A DNA stretch of 64,000 nt from contig OZ253494.1 in assembly GCA_965262015.1 (NCBI GenBank), positions 992,001 through 1,056,000 of the forward strand, read 5' to 3'. The notes under the pieces are model-generated. The model did not search any database. It saw only the letters and a program-made list of their open reading frames with translations, and was not told where the DNA came from. A program made the translations under genes and the position numbers. The DNA is from G965262015 sp965262015 (GTDB taxonomy: Bacteria > Spirochaetota > Leptospiria > Turneriellales > CBDBES01). Shown here piece after piece: positions 15,853-25,572 of the stretch. Positions within the stretch are counted from its first letter, which is position 1; every line of letters starts with the position of its first letter.

Positions 15853-17292
15853 ATGACATATAACCAACAAATCTATAAATACGTTACAACCTTTTTAGAA
15901 CAGATTGCTAACCAAGGTCAACATTCTTTCAAGATATTCAAAGGGCATGTATTGATCAGTGCCTTTGCTATATTGATGGTGAGCATTCAATGTAAAGGTG
16001 AAGCTCCTCCGACGGAGGTCGGTCCTGGACAATTTGATCCTATTTGTCCCAACGGTGTTGCCTCAACAGAAAAAGTTTCTAAAGACGATATAGAAAAATG
16101 TGTTTCTTGCAATAACTATTATGCCTTAAAACGTGATGAAACCTGTGCCGTGGTTGAGGTTACAACGCTGGCAGGTGGTAACAAAATGGGAAGAGACACC
16201 TCTCGATGTGGTAGCAGCAGCAGCAGTGCCACTTGCACGAATGGCATAGGTCCTAAAGCACAATTTTCTCAGCCTTTTGGAGTAGCGGTTGATAAGTCAG
16301 GCAATGTATATGTGGCGGATCGTGTAAACTTGCGCATCCGCAAAATAACACCTACGGGTGTGGTTACAACCTTGGCGGGTACTGGTACTGAAGGAGTTAC
16401 GGATGGTGCGGGTCCGTCTTCCAGTGATCCTAGTGGTGAAGCAAAATTCAAGCAGCTTGAAGATGTAGCGGTTGATGGCTCAGGCAATGTATACGTGGCG
16501 GATACGAAAAACCATCTTATCCGTAAGATAACGCCTGATGGTGTGGTTAGCACGTTGGCGGGTACTGGTTCTCAAGGGGATATGAATGGTGCGGGTCCGT
16601 CTTCCAGTAATCCTAGTGGTGTAGCACAATTTAATAGTCCTAGAGGTATAGCGGTTGATGGTTCAGGCAATGTATATGTGGCGGATTCGGGTAGCAATCG
16701 TATCCGTAAGATAATCACGGATGCTATGGGTAAGGTTAAGGTTAGCACGTTGGCGGGTACTGGTATGACGATGAATTTTAGGGGAGGGCTGATAAAAGGA
16801 GGAGATTTTATGGATGGTGCAGATGATGTAGCACAATTTAATAGTCCTAGAGGTATAGCGGTTGATGGTTCAGGGTTTGTATATGTGGCGGATACAAACA
16901 ACAATCGTATCCGTAAAATAACGCCTGATGGTGTGGTTAGCACATTGGCGGGTACAGATTCTCAAGGGGATATAGATGGTGCAGGTAATGTAGCACAATT
17001 TAATGAACCTAGAGATGTAGCGGTTGATGGCTCAGGCAATGTATATGTGGCTGATCTTGAAAACCATCGTATCCGGAAGATAACGCCTGATGGTGTGGTT
17101 AGCACACTTGCGGGTGGGAACGATGGAGAGGGCCCTGAATGCGCTGGTATATTTAGCGATGATTGCAAGGACGGCACAGGTGCTTCAGCACAATTCAAAG
17201 AACCTACTGGAGTAGCGGTTGATGACTCAGGCAATGTATATGTGGCTGATAGTTTGAACAACCGCATCCGTAAAATAACCATACCGCAATAA
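15853..17292 (+). CDS. NHL-repeat beta-propeller surface protein (intact)
   Basis: 479 residues. The N-terminus (FLEQIANQGQHSFKIFKGHV) matches the 5536 paralogue downstream of its repeat tract. It is followed by a hydrophobic stretch (LISAFAILMVSI), a Cys that may be lipidated, and a Cys-rich segment (CPNG..., CVSCNNYY...). Six NHL blades follow, each with 'GVAVDGSGNVYVAD', 'NRIRKITPDGVVSTLAGT' and a variable loop of 10-40 residues. The C-terminal 'NNRIRKITIPQ' is shared with all NHL loci here. NHL propellers bind proteins or sugars; ligand unknown. Strong AGGAGG ribosome site; no phase tract. Confidence 0.8.
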   Translation: MTYNQQIYKYVTTFLEQIANQGQHSFKIFKGHVLISAFAILMVSIQCKGEAPPTEVGPGQFDPICPNGVASTEKVSKDDIEKCVSCNNYYALKRDETCAVVEVTTLAGGNKMGRDTSRCGSSSSSATCTNGIGPKAQFSQPFGVAVDKSGNVYVADRVNLRIRKITPTGVVTTLAGTGTEGVTDGAGPSSSDPSGEAKFKQLEDVAVDGSGNVYVADTKNHLIRKITPDGVVSTLAGTGSQGDMNGAGPSSSNPSGVAQFNSPRGIAVDGSGNVYVADSGSNRIRKIITDAMGKVKVSTLAGTGMTMNFRGGLIKGGDFMDGADDVAQFNSPRGIAVDGSGFVYVADTNNNRIRKITPDGVVSTLAGTDSQGDIDGAGNVAQFNEPRDVAVDGSGNVYVADLENHRIRKITPDGVVSTLAGGNDGEGPECAGIFSDDCKDGTGASAQFKEPTGVAVDDSGNVYVADSLNNRIRKITIPQ

Positions 17293-17308
17293 TCTTGTAT
17301 ATTATTTT

Positions 17309-17332
17309 ACCCATCCCACGTATGGGGTGGGT
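17309..17332 (+). terminator. Hairpin terminator after the second NHL gene
   Basis: ACCCATCCCA and TGGGGTGGGT pair over 10 bp with one G-U, around a CGTA loop, 17 bases after the stop codon. A T-run (17342-17347) follows at a short distance, so Rho-independent termination is likely though not ideal. Confidence 0.6.
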
Positions 17333-17429
17333 ATTTAGCCATTTTTTGGTTATCACCATGTTTCATATAAAATTAGTTTTTCTAATTTTATATTACAGTT
17401 ATAAACTGTTTATATGAGGCAATTAATCT

Positions 17430-17600
17430 CTTACCACTATTGATTTTATAAAGTCTATAAAATCAAGTTTAACTCTGGACAGTTTAAGATTTACCATAAG
17501 CCGTTTTTCTTAAAATACTAGAAATGAAGAGAGCAACCAATACAAATTCCTTAATTACCATCAACAAAAGGGACAGGTCGAAAATGGCTAACAAATAACT
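17430..17600. repeat. Dispersed intergenic repeat copy B (right end missing)
   Basis: Matches copy A from TACCACTATT through AAGTCTATAAAATCAAGTTT, CTCTGGACAG, AAAGGGACAGGTC and AAATGGCTAAC, with scattered substitutions, then stops short of the CTGTCCA end. Confidence 0.65.
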
Positions 17601-17927
17601 AAAAAGATATTTTGACAAAAAAACAGAATCTATTATAACGTAAATATTTAATTCTTTTTTTATTCCTGTGATTATATGTATGCGGGCACAATAAAAATAC
17701 AAAACTCACATTAGTACAAATAAATAATAGAAACAATAAGATTCTGTATAAACTTCAAGAGATTCAATCATTTGAATCCCATACAAGGATAATGTTTAAG
17801 GCATTTATCTTACATATTTTAATAAATAATTTATAAAAATGTAAAATAATACATTTTTCTAAGTATGATATATTACAAATGATAAAATAATTACCTAATC
17901 AATACAAATGGCAAATGGAGTTAAAAA

Positions 17928-19817
17928 ATGAAACGAATCTGTTTAGGTGTTACTAGTATACTTTTATTACAATCTTGTACAAATGATATCATCCGAGAGA
18001 AAAAGACCATATCCAATATTCAAATCAAGTCGGTAGTATTATCTCGTGAAGCACAACTTACTTTTTATCACAAAGAACAAGTCCCCTGGTATAAGCGTCT
18101 ACCTGTGAATGTTCAGGGCGTCATTAATAATCAAAAAAAGACAATACAGATTTCTTTACCCGTTGGGGGAACACATTATCCTTTGTATGGTACACAGACC
18201 TATGGCTTACTTGTAACTATTAAAGGAGACTTTAGTCAGGCAACATTGAATATGCAACCTCCTGTAAAAGATAACACTTATCGCATCCCTGTCCACAATA
18301 TACAAGAAAAATTAGTTTTAAAAGTACGTTCCTTAGATAATATGTACGCAGATGAATATGATGTTAAACTGGTAAATAAAATTTTTCGTTCGGAGATCCC
18401 CGAAATATACAATGTTCAATTAAAACAAAATTTTATTGATGAATATTTAAGTGAGTTAGTCGTAAAGTTTGAATACGCAGATCCAAATTTCGATCCACCT
18501 GGTCCCCATCAATTTTATTTTTTTAGTTCACTACAACCCAAGACAAATTTCGTATTAGCAAGTCGAGGTACAAATCCCATACATCGCCTTACAGAAGATG
18601 ACATCAATAAATATTTTTTAGTTCAAGTCATTCCATTTAACGCTGATTTAACAATAGGGCGAAAAGTTCTATCAGAGGTTACTAATAACCCTATACAACT
18701 TACTCTAGGACAAAATATTCGAGACTCTATTAAAATTAGTGCTATTGGTAATAATCCACAAGGTAATGCCAATAATGACTATGTCCTATTGTTTAATACA
18801 TCTCAACATAATATTTCGTTAGAGAGATTTTACTTGGGTAGAGATTCTAACTGTGATCTATCTAATGGTTGGACAGAATATATTTCTCTATCGGGGCATC
18901 AGATATCTGCCAGGAGTTATCTTTTAGTTGGGAGACCAAATAATACCATATCCGCAGATATTCTATGGACTAATGGCTCGATTAATTCAAGTGGTTGTAT
19001 TCTCTTAAGTACCCGTCAAACACCAGAGGATATGATTAATAATAATGATAATGTAGATTTTATCTCTTTTGGGCAAGCGGCATATCAAAATGAAATATCA
19101 CAAGGGTCTCTTATTGCCATGCTGAGGGCACAACAATTTATACGTCGCAGAGGTAAATGCCTAGACCAAGATACAAATTCTAATGATGATGATTTTTATC
19201 TGGATAATGCGGATTTTGAAATACCTAATCGTTCTACTCTTCCATGTAATACCGAAGTAAATTCTCAACCTGACAGTAACGGAGTGGAAACACAACAAAA
19301 CGTACTAGTAATTAGTAGCGTAGGTAATGCCTGGAACAATGTAGTATCAAATGATTACATCGTTTTATATAATAACAGTGAACAGAATATTCAACTAAAT
19401 CAATACTATATTGCATTAGACCGTCAATGTGAGATTTCTTCGGGTAATTGGTATCGACAACACCGATTACCTAATCACTCTTTGAATCCAGGAAAATACT
19501 TTTTAATCACTCGAAGTAATAGTACTTTAAATGCAGATTGGAAGTGGAATATAACGATTGATAGTGAAGATTGTTTGGTTATAAGTAGCTCAAGTAGTTT
19601 ACCTACAAAATCTTATGGAAGTCATATAATTGATTTTGTCTCATTTTACAGGAACACTGGAGAGAGCAATACGTATCCAGGTTCGTTAATGTTTGGTACG
19701 GTCTACCAACGCAAGGGAAAATGTCAGCATATAGACACGAATAATAACCATAATGATTTTGAGGTAGCAACAGTGACTACACCTCTTAATAGTCTTGCGA
19801 CATCCTGTATAAAATAG
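17928..19817 (+). CDS. Lipoprotein with two lamin-tail-like domains
   Basis: 629 residues; signal peptide with lipobox ending LLLQSC (Cys at about 17). An N-terminal beta-rich region of about 240 residues is followed by two copies of a domain (about 250-425 and 465-625). Each copy starts 'I.ISAIGN' or 'LVISSVGN', continues 'NDYVLLFNTSQHNISLERFY' or 'NDYIVLYNNSEQNIQLNQYY', and ends with 'RRGKCLDQDTNSNDDDF' or 'QRKGKCQHIDTNNNHNDF'. The order and motifs match lamin-tail domains (LTD), often found on bacterial surface and nuclease proteins. It is the first gene of a four-gene envelope operon, 5 bases before the PLD-like gene. Confidence 0.65.
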   Translation: MKRICLGVTSILLLQSCTNDIIREKKTISNIQIKSVVLSREAQLTFYHKEQVPWYKRLPVNVQGVINNQKKTIQISLPVGGTHYPLYGTQTYGLLVTIKGDFSQATLNMQPPVKDNTYRIPVHNIQEKLVLKVRSLDNMYADEYDVKLVNKIFRSEIPEIYNVQLKQNFIDEYLSELVVKFEYADPNFDPPGPHQFYFFSSLQPKTNFVLASRGTNPIHRLTEDDINKYFLVQVIPFNADLTIGRKVLSEVTNNPIQLTLGQNIRDSIKISAIGNNPQGNANNDYVLLFNTSQHNISLERFYLGRDSNCDLSNGWTEYISLSGHQISARSYLLVGRPNNTISADILWTNGSINSSGCILLSTRQTPEDMINNNDNVDFISFGQAAYQNEISQGSLIAMLRAQQFIRRRGKCLDQDTNSNDDDFYLDNADFEIPNRSTLPCNTEVNSQPDSNGVETQQNVLVISSVGNAWNNVVSNDYIVLYNNSEQNIQLNQYYIALDRQCEISSGNWYRQHRLPNHSLNPGKYFLITRSNSTLNADWKWNITIDSEDCLVISSSSSLPTKSYGSHIIDFVSFYRNTGESNTYPGSLMFGTVYQRKGKCQHIDTNNNHNDFEVATVTTPLNSLATSCIK

Positions 19818-19822
19818 GTGCA

Positions 19823-21121
19823 GTGGTGAAGAGTAATATAGCCCACTCTTTATGGTGGATTCCTTTTATCGTAGTAACATGGTTACTCTCATACGTAGGA
19901 TGTACCAATTTACATGAAGCTCAATTTTATTATACACGCAATACATTGGCCAAACTACTTTTTGATCCAAATCAAATTGAATATGAAATATTAAACTTAA
20001 TACGCAATGCTAGGAAGAGTATATATATATCGTTATATTCTTTAGAAAATAAAATAATACATGAAGCCCTTGCTGAGGCATTCTATCGAGGTATTGATGT
20101 TCAAATGACTACAGAACTTGACGAAGAAAAAAATTCCTCATGGCAATATCTTCATCAAGCTCATGTACCTATTCGTTCAGGAAATTTTTCTGGTATTATG
20201 CATAATAAATATTTTATTTTTGATGAAGAATACGTGGTTACAGGTTCTGCTAATTTAAGTAAACATATGTTTACTCAAATGAATCATATGGTCACTTTAA
20301 AGAATCGTATTTTAGCTAAAGAATACAAGAAAGACTTTACCCTGCAAAGAGAAGGCTTTTTTAGTACGCAGAAAGATCAAGCCTATCGGGATATTATTTT
20401 AGAAGGTAAAGAAGGAGCGTGGCATATACCTCCCATTAATGTTTCTTCATTTTCTATACAACCATATTTTACACCATACAAAAACACACTATATCAAGAC
20501 TCCAATAATCAACTGGGCTTACCGGTTTGTCAGCAAACCTGCATTAAACTAGATAACTGCGAGAAACAATCTAAATGTACAACAAGGATGTGTTATGAAC
20601 CTAAGAAACAACATGTATATTATAGATACTATAATTTTGATAGTAAAAAACACCAATGTGTTGCCTACGATAACGCCCTAAAAGTGATTCTAGATTTAAT
20701 TAGAAAGGCAAAAAAGTCTATTGTATTTATAGCATTCTCATTTAGGGATAGGGCTATCATACAAGAGCTTATTGATGCACAGAACATAAGAGGTGTGGAG
20801 GTAAAACTATGGATCGATCACAGTCAGTATCGTTCTGGCTATAAGCTTAGCCGTCGTTCTATGGATGCACTAGCAAAAAATGTTACCTCTGTAAAATTAT
20901 GTGAACCACCCTTTAAGGGAGGTCTTTTACACCATAAAGTCATAATGATTGATAATAACTTATTAGTACTTGGTTCCATGAATTTTAGCCAGAATGCGGT
21001 TACTAAAAATGATGAAAATTTTATTATCATCCAGAATGCGTATAGCTTGGTTCATCACTTTCAAAAGGAGATAGAAAATATAGATCGATACTCTGTTTCA
21101 CTTAACATCTTAGAAAACTAG
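19823..21121 (+). CDS. Phospholipase D-fold lipoprotein with two HKD motifs
   Basis: 432 residues; N-terminal hydrophobic segment ending 'LLSYVGC' (probable lipoprotein). Two PLD modules are visible: 'ILNLIRNARKSIYISLYSLE' leading to HNKYFIFD and GSANLS, and 'ILDLIRKAKKSIVFIAFSFR' leading to HHKVIMID and GSMNFS. Both keep His, Lys and Asp, so it should be catalytically competent as a phosphodiesterase (lipid or nucleic acid). A Cys-rich linker (CQQTCIKLDNCEKQSKCTTR) between modules suggests disulfides outside the cytoplasm. Start is GTG 19823 or 19826. It sits between two LTD-type genes in one operon. Confidence 0.78.
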   Translation: MVKSNIAHSLWWIPFIVVTWLLSYVGCTNLHEAQFYYTRNTLAKLLFDPNQIEYEILNLIRNARKSIYISLYSLENKIIHEALAEAFYRGIDVQMTTELDEEKNSSWQYLHQAHVPIRSGNFSGIMHNKYFIFDEEYVVTGSANLSKHMFTQMNHMVTLKNRILAKEYKKDFTLQREGFFSTQKDQAYRDIILEGKEGAWHIPPINVSSFSIQPYFTPYKNTLYQDSNNQLGLPVCQQTCIKLDNCEKQSKCTTRMCYEPKKQHVYYRYYNFDSKKHQCVAYDNALKVILDLIRKAKKSIVFIAFSFRDRAIIQELIDAQNIRGVEVKLWIDHSQYRSGYKLSRRSMDALAKNVTSVKLCEPPFKGGLLHHKVIMIDNNLLVLGSMNFSQNAVTKNDENFIIIQNAYSLVHHFQKEIENIDRYSVSLNILEN

Positions 21122-21136
21122 AATTGTAGATTCTGC

Positions 21137-22918
21137 ATGGCTCAATCAAAAAATAGTAAGAATATTATTCTGTGTAGTGTTATATATTACATCTGTACTA
21201 CCATATCATGTAACTTCTACCCTAGTACGATGCCAGCAATTAGTTTGCTAAATGGCCAAGATACACTAGTCAAAAAGATTATGAAAATGGAAACACCAAC
21301 AGGAATCATGCCTAAAAACCTACAAGGTATATTCAATAAGAAACACACGTTTATTTACAAAGACCCTAAACAGTGGAATGAATTTTTTATTTTTAACCAA
21401 AATATTACTCTGCTCTTACTCTCTGTTCAACCTCTCTATTTTTTAGAGATCCGTTCACGTAATTTAAATTCTAACCTATATCGAGAATACCAGCAAGTTA
21501 AGAGAGGTAAAACGGGTGTGAATAAATCTCTGCAATCTCTTAACCAATTACATTCTATTGGTGAACATGATATAGGGATCTACTTCACTCCCCAAGAGCT
21601 GAGTATTAACCAGAATGGTTATATACAACAAAGAAACACACAACAACGTCATGTTGATCTTTTTAGACTTATAGAAGCGGCTAAGGAAATTTTCGTTTTT
21701 AGTCCTAAATTTACAGATATACATTTTTACAATATGATGCGGAATGCTTCCATCAATAAAAACTATACTCGGGTGATATATACAAAAATCACTGAACCTG
21801 AATTTCTGTTTCCTATACACCATTTAAAAACAGATATGCACTTCTCAATTATCATAGGCAAGCGATTAGAACTAAACGATAGCTTGTCAAAAGTTATACC
21901 TAGTTACCTAAACAGCAGAAGTGATACGAAAAAGTATACTAGAGATTTTATTGCATTCCTCTCTATCCCTCTACATACTACTTATAGCAACTCCAAAAGA
22001 GTACATGCCGTAAAAAAACAAGATGGCATAATGATTTTAATACAAGGTAATATACAAAACATCTTAGATAATCTTAAAGGTGAAAATATTATTTTAGAAA
22101 AAAAATCTAATTTCATTTTTTACCCTATCCATTCTAGAATTATATCTAAAAATCAAATCCGAATTCGCTTTTCTCTGCCAGTAAATAAAACAGTTATACA
22201 ACCCCACAACTACTGTATTGCTGAACACAAATATCCCAGATGCACTCCCACAAATAAAATACCCATATATAGAATAGCAGTAAAAGATGCATATACTATC
22301 CAACTACATATTTCTAGTTTAGAATCCCATAAGGCATACTATATTGTTTTATCTCACCCACAAAGCCAATATAGCCGTAATACCTTTAAAAGTGTAACAA
22401 GTGTGGTAGCTGGCAAATTGTTATTTAGGAAAATACAATTTAATCGGAACCAATCTTACTTTGATGCAATCGTGACGCAAGCTGGAACATTACGTCATAT
22501 AGCTATTTATAATCAAAACAATTTGATCTATCTTTTTACAAGCTCGCATATTTTTCAAAAAGGCGATACGCTAACCTTCTATTCTAAAGGAATGCAAATC
22601 AACAGTACCACTTCATTACAACATCATCATCTCTACGAAAATATATCTAACAAAGGAGCTGAAATTAGTATACAAGATCCTCTTGGTATCACCATAGATT
22701 ATATCCCATGGCAAGAATTTCGGGACCGTCAAGATAAGTGGCTACAAGGTAGTCGTGATAGAATACAATCACATATCCAACAAAAAAATTGGTCTAGCCC
22801 AAACAAGACACTTAGCAAAAATGATATTATTAATTCTCATCTTCAAGAATGTATCGTACGCCGTTACACAACAAAATACCAAGATACTAACAAACGGAAT
22901 GATTGGCATACATGTTAA
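21137..22918 (+). CDS. Large putative lipoprotein, LTD-related C-terminus
   Basis: 593 residues; N-terminal signal 'IILCSVIYYICTTISC' with a probable lipidated Cys. A middle segment (VDLFRLIEAAKEIFVFSPKF) resembles the start of a PLD module but has no HKD motif. The end (AEISIQDPLGITIDYIPW, then 'SRDRIQSHIQQKNWSSPNKT') resembles the terminal part of lamin-tail domains in the operon's first protein. No exact family. It overlaps the porin gene by 16 bases. Confidence 0.55.
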   Translation: MAQSKNSKNIILCSVIYYICTTISCNFYPSTMPAISLLNGQDTLVKKIMKMETPTGIMPKNLQGIFNKKHTFIYKDPKQWNEFFIFNQNITLLLLSVQPLYFLEIRSRNLNSNLYREYQQVKRGKTGVNKSLQSLNQLHSIGEHDIGIYFTPQELSINQNGYIQQRNTQQRHVDLFRLIEAAKEIFVFSPKFTDIHFYNMMRNASINKNYTRVIYTKITEPEFLFPIHHLKTDMHFSIIIGKRLELNDSLSKVIPSYLNSRSDTKKYTRDFIAFLSIPLHTTYSNSKRVHAVKKQDGIMILIQGNIQNILDNLKGENIILEKKSNFIFYPIHSRIISKNQIRIRFSLPVNKTVIQPHNYCIAEHKYPRCTPTNKIPIYRIAVKDAYTIQLHISSLESHKAYYIVLSHPQSQYSRNTFKSVTSVVAGKLLFRKIQFNRNQSYFDAIVTQAGTLRHIAIYNQNNLIYLFTSSHIFQKGDTLTFYSKGMQINSTTSLQHHHLYENISNKGAEISIQDPLGITIDYIPWQEFRDRQDKWLQGSRDRIQSHIQQKNWSSPNKTLSKNDIINSHLQECIVRRYTTKYQDTNKRNDWHTC

Positions 22919-24402
22919 ACATGCGACTATACTATCTGGGCTTTCTTATATGGATTACTTGTATTACCACCATCTTTTCGTCTGATAATATTTATAATAA
23001 CCGCATAGCATTTGAAAGTATGTTCTTGCATGTCAACAACGAAGATTTTACAAATTACAACCAGACAACATTTGAAAGAAACCAAGCCAATCCCTTACTG
23101 AATACAGATGACCAAAAAAATATTATTTATGGAAATATAAAACTTACTTTTAGGGTACAATATCAAAATATCCAATTGTTTTTTTACTTTTCACGATATG
23201 CTTATTGGGGTAATGATAATTTTCAAGGTAGAGATTTAGGGAACAACCCCATCCTAGTTAATAATCTATATGCCTTATATACCCCTATTAAAAATTTCAA
23301 ACTTCTGTTAGGGCGACAACCATACCGTATCACAGATTCGTTATCTTATCTAATGTTTTATGATATTATTGATGGAATACAGATAAACTATAATCCATTT
23401 AGTAATTTTAAAGTACATTTCATGGGTGACGTTTTAAGTGTTGCTATAAGCCCAAGTGGTGTGGGCATATTCTCATCCATCCAAAAAGATGATGAACAAC
23501 TAGAAAACTTTAGAAGCGATACCATTTCATTGAGATATGGTGTCAATTTGTCTTGGTCTACTACCTTACCACAACCCTTTACTAAAATAGAACGTATAAC
23601 TTTTGTACCATTTCATTATTTTGTACGATATGGTGCGAATACACGAGGTGGTGCCGACCTAGCAGAAAATGGTAATAATGCTTTTAATAAAGCAGATAAT
23701 GATTTTCTTATTTTAAGTGGTCTTAAAATAATTTCTAATATTACCCCAAAGAATCAATTAGAAATTAATTTTGCACACAGTTATGGTAAAGATGATCAAA
23801 TCACACAAAGAAAAATTTATAATGGAACCAGTGTTTATGCACATTATCATTTTACATACATTGTTAAAAAAATTCTATTAAACCTTACTTCTACAATGGG
23901 TTACTTTCAACCTAATTTTGTTTCTATGAAAGCTAGAACCATGGGAGGATTGTTATTATGGGGCATCAAAGGTTATTATCCTTCTGCTTATACTAATTTT
24001 TACCATTTTCAAGATTATACTAAACAAAACCCTCAATCTGCACTATCTGATCGTACAATATCCAAAACATTTATAAAACTTAAACATAGTATGCAATCAA
24101 ATGGATACCGACTTAATTTACACGGAGTTAGTTTATTTGCTACACAAGGTTTTAATTATATGGGTACAGAACTAGAAGCACATATCTCATATACTATTCA
24201 ATCGTTTACCATTAACTGTGTAGGAGCAGTGTATTTACCATCTGGTTATCACCCCAGTCCATTACCTATAAACCAGCAGGCTAAAGATCCTATGTATGGT
24301 ATATTTATATTTTCTAATTTTATGATTAATTTTGGTAATCAACAAAAAACGAATCAAGAAACAGACAATGTATTAGATCAATTATTATTTAATATAGAAT
24401 AG
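22903..24402 (+). CDS. Outer-membrane beta-barrel (porin-like) protein
   Basis: 499 residues with an N-terminal signal sequence (LGFLIWITCITTIFS) and a long run of alternating hydrophobic/polar residues rich in Tyr, Asn and Phe, e.g. 'KLTFRVQYQNIQLFFYFSRY' and 'GMQIN'-like turns. The segment 'LLLGRQPYRITDSLSY' is typical of alginate-export-type porins (K.GRQ...). It should form a channel in the outer membrane. As last gene of the lamin-tail/PLD operon it may be the membrane partner of those lipoproteins. ATG 22921 is an alternative start. Confidence 0.65.
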   Translation: MAYMLNMRLYYLGFLIWITCITTIFSSDNIYNNRIAFESMFLHVNNEDFTNYNQTTFERNQANPLLNTDDQKNIIYGNIKLTFRVQYQNIQLFFYFSRYAYWGNDNFQGRDLGNNPILVNNLYALYTPIKNFKLLLGRQPYRITDSLSYLMFYDIIDGIQINYNPFSNFKVHFMGDVLSVAISPSGVGIFSSIQKDDEQLENFRSDTISLRYGVNLSWSTTLPQPFTKIERITFVPFHYFVRYGANTRGGADLAENGNNAFNKADNDFLILSGLKIISNITPKNQLEINFAHSYGKDDQITQRKIYNGTSVYAHYHFTYIVKKILLNLTSTMGYFQPNFVSMKARTMGGLLLWGIKGYYPSAYTNFYHFQDYTKQNPQSALSDRTISKTFIKLKHSMQSNGYRLNLHGVSLFATQGFNYMGTELEAHISYTIQSFTINCVGAVYLPSGYHPSPLPINQQAKDPMYGIFIFSNFMINFGNQQKTNQETDNVLDQLLFNIE

Positions 24403-24579
24403 TATATTAGTAATCATCTTACCAACTTAGATAAAATAAATATAATTTTTTTAAACTCTTGTTGCTATTTTAGGCAAGTTACTAAGGGTATCTTACGGAT
24501 GGTTATCTGTGAGTAGGCTTGGCCCCAAGGTTAGAATACTTTGAGATATCCTATATATTTTTAAAGAGAGGAAATTACA

Positions 24580-25569
24580 ATGAAACGAAATATGATGATC
24601 ATATGCATAGTGCTTACATCAATATGCTTACCGTCCTGCAATAAAAAAGAAATATATACCTTTCAAGGAGGTAATGTAACTTTATCTGACATAGATAATA
24701 AAATTAGTGCACAACTTAAAGATTTGGAGCAAAAAGAGTACCAGATTCAACAAAAAGCTGGATATGATCTTGCCATGGAGCGTATCATAGAGCTAGAAGC
24801 GATTGAACAAAAAAGTAGTAAAGATCAATTACTACAAAACTATTGGAACAAGCATCTTAAAATACCAGATAATAAAACACTTAAAGATTTTTATAAGTCT
24901 TATAAGCTAAAACAACCTTTTATAGAAATGCGACAAAGGATATATGACCACATTGTGCAACAGGACCAATCAAAATTACAAAAACAATATTTTAGCCAGT
25001 TAAGCAAAAAATATCAGTTAAAATTGCAAATAGAAAGACCAGCTCTGCCTTCTCTTAACATTGATATTAAAGACGAGCCTTTTTGGGGCAAAGAAAATGC
25101 CAAAGTAATAGTAGTGGAATTTTCTGACTATCAGTGTCCTTACTGTAAACAAGTACAACCTATTATACAACAAATTAAAACAGAATACCAGGATAAAATC
25201 AAGTGGATTTTTAAAGATTATCCTCTAGGTTTTCATAAACAAGCAAAAGCAATGCATATTGCAGCGAATTGTGCTGGAGAACAAAATCAATATTTTCATT
25301 TTCAACAACAGTTATTTGGCTTAGCCACAGAAGATATAGACAAACAGCTACTTGAATTGGCACATTCTGTAAAATTAGATATAAATAGTTATCAAAAATG
25401 TGTTCAGGATGTTAATAAAAAACAACAACAAGAAATTCAAGGAGATATCTCTGAAGGTAATCGAATAGGGGTAAAAGGTACACCATCTTTTTTTGTTAAT
25501 GGGGAGCAACAAAACTCATTTAGAACCTACGAAGCCATTAAAGCTGTATTAGATACATATTTGAGATAG
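24580..25569 (+). CDS. DsbA/thioredoxin-fold lipoprotein
   Basis: 329 residues. Lipobox 'SICLPSC' with Cys20; a helical N-terminal region (about 30-150); then a DsbA-like domain with 'VVEFSDYQCPYCKQVQPIIQ' (CPYC at 186-189), 'WIFKDYPLGFHKQAKAMHIA' and the cis-Pro loop 'GVKGTPSFFVNG'. It should form or reshuffle disulfides in the periplasm, tethered to a membrane. GAGAGGA gives a good ribosome site. An MBL hydrolase follows after 3 bases and hemF after that: one operon. Confidence 0.85.
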   Translation: MKRNMMIICIVLTSICLPSCNKKEIYTFQGGNVTLSDIDNKISAQLKDLEQKEYQIQQKAGYDLAMERIIELEAIEQKSSKDQLLQNYWNKHLKIPDNKTLKDFYKSYKLKQPFIEMRQRIYDHIVQQDQSKLQKQYFSQLSKKYQLKLQIERPALPSLNIDIKDEPFWGKENAKVIVVEFSDYQCPYCKQVQPIIQQIKTEYQDKIKWIFKDYPLGFHKQAKAMHIAANCAGEQNQYFHFQQQLFGLATEDIDKQLLELAHSVKLDINSYQKCVQDVNKKQQQEIQGDISEGNRIGVKGTPSFFVNGEQQNSFRTYEAIKAVLDTYLR

Positions 25570-25572
25570 AAT

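Larger units (their letters stand above)
17293..17927. other. 635-bp intergenic region with terminator and repeat copy B
   Basis: Holds the terminator at 17309-17332, a truncated copy of the dispersed repeat (about 17430-17600, left end and centre only), and an AT-rich stretch leading to the envelope operon. The minus-strand frame of about 70 codons at 17484-17702 covers the repeat and has no ribosome site; I do not regard it as a gene. Confidence 0.6.

Noticed and set aside
16269..17282. Minus-strand frames over the second NHL gene
   Set aside because: Antisense shadows of the repeats on the coding strand.
17484..17702. Minus-strand 72-codon membrane-like frame
   Set aside because: Covers the dispersed repeat; no ribosome site and frame not kept in the other copy.
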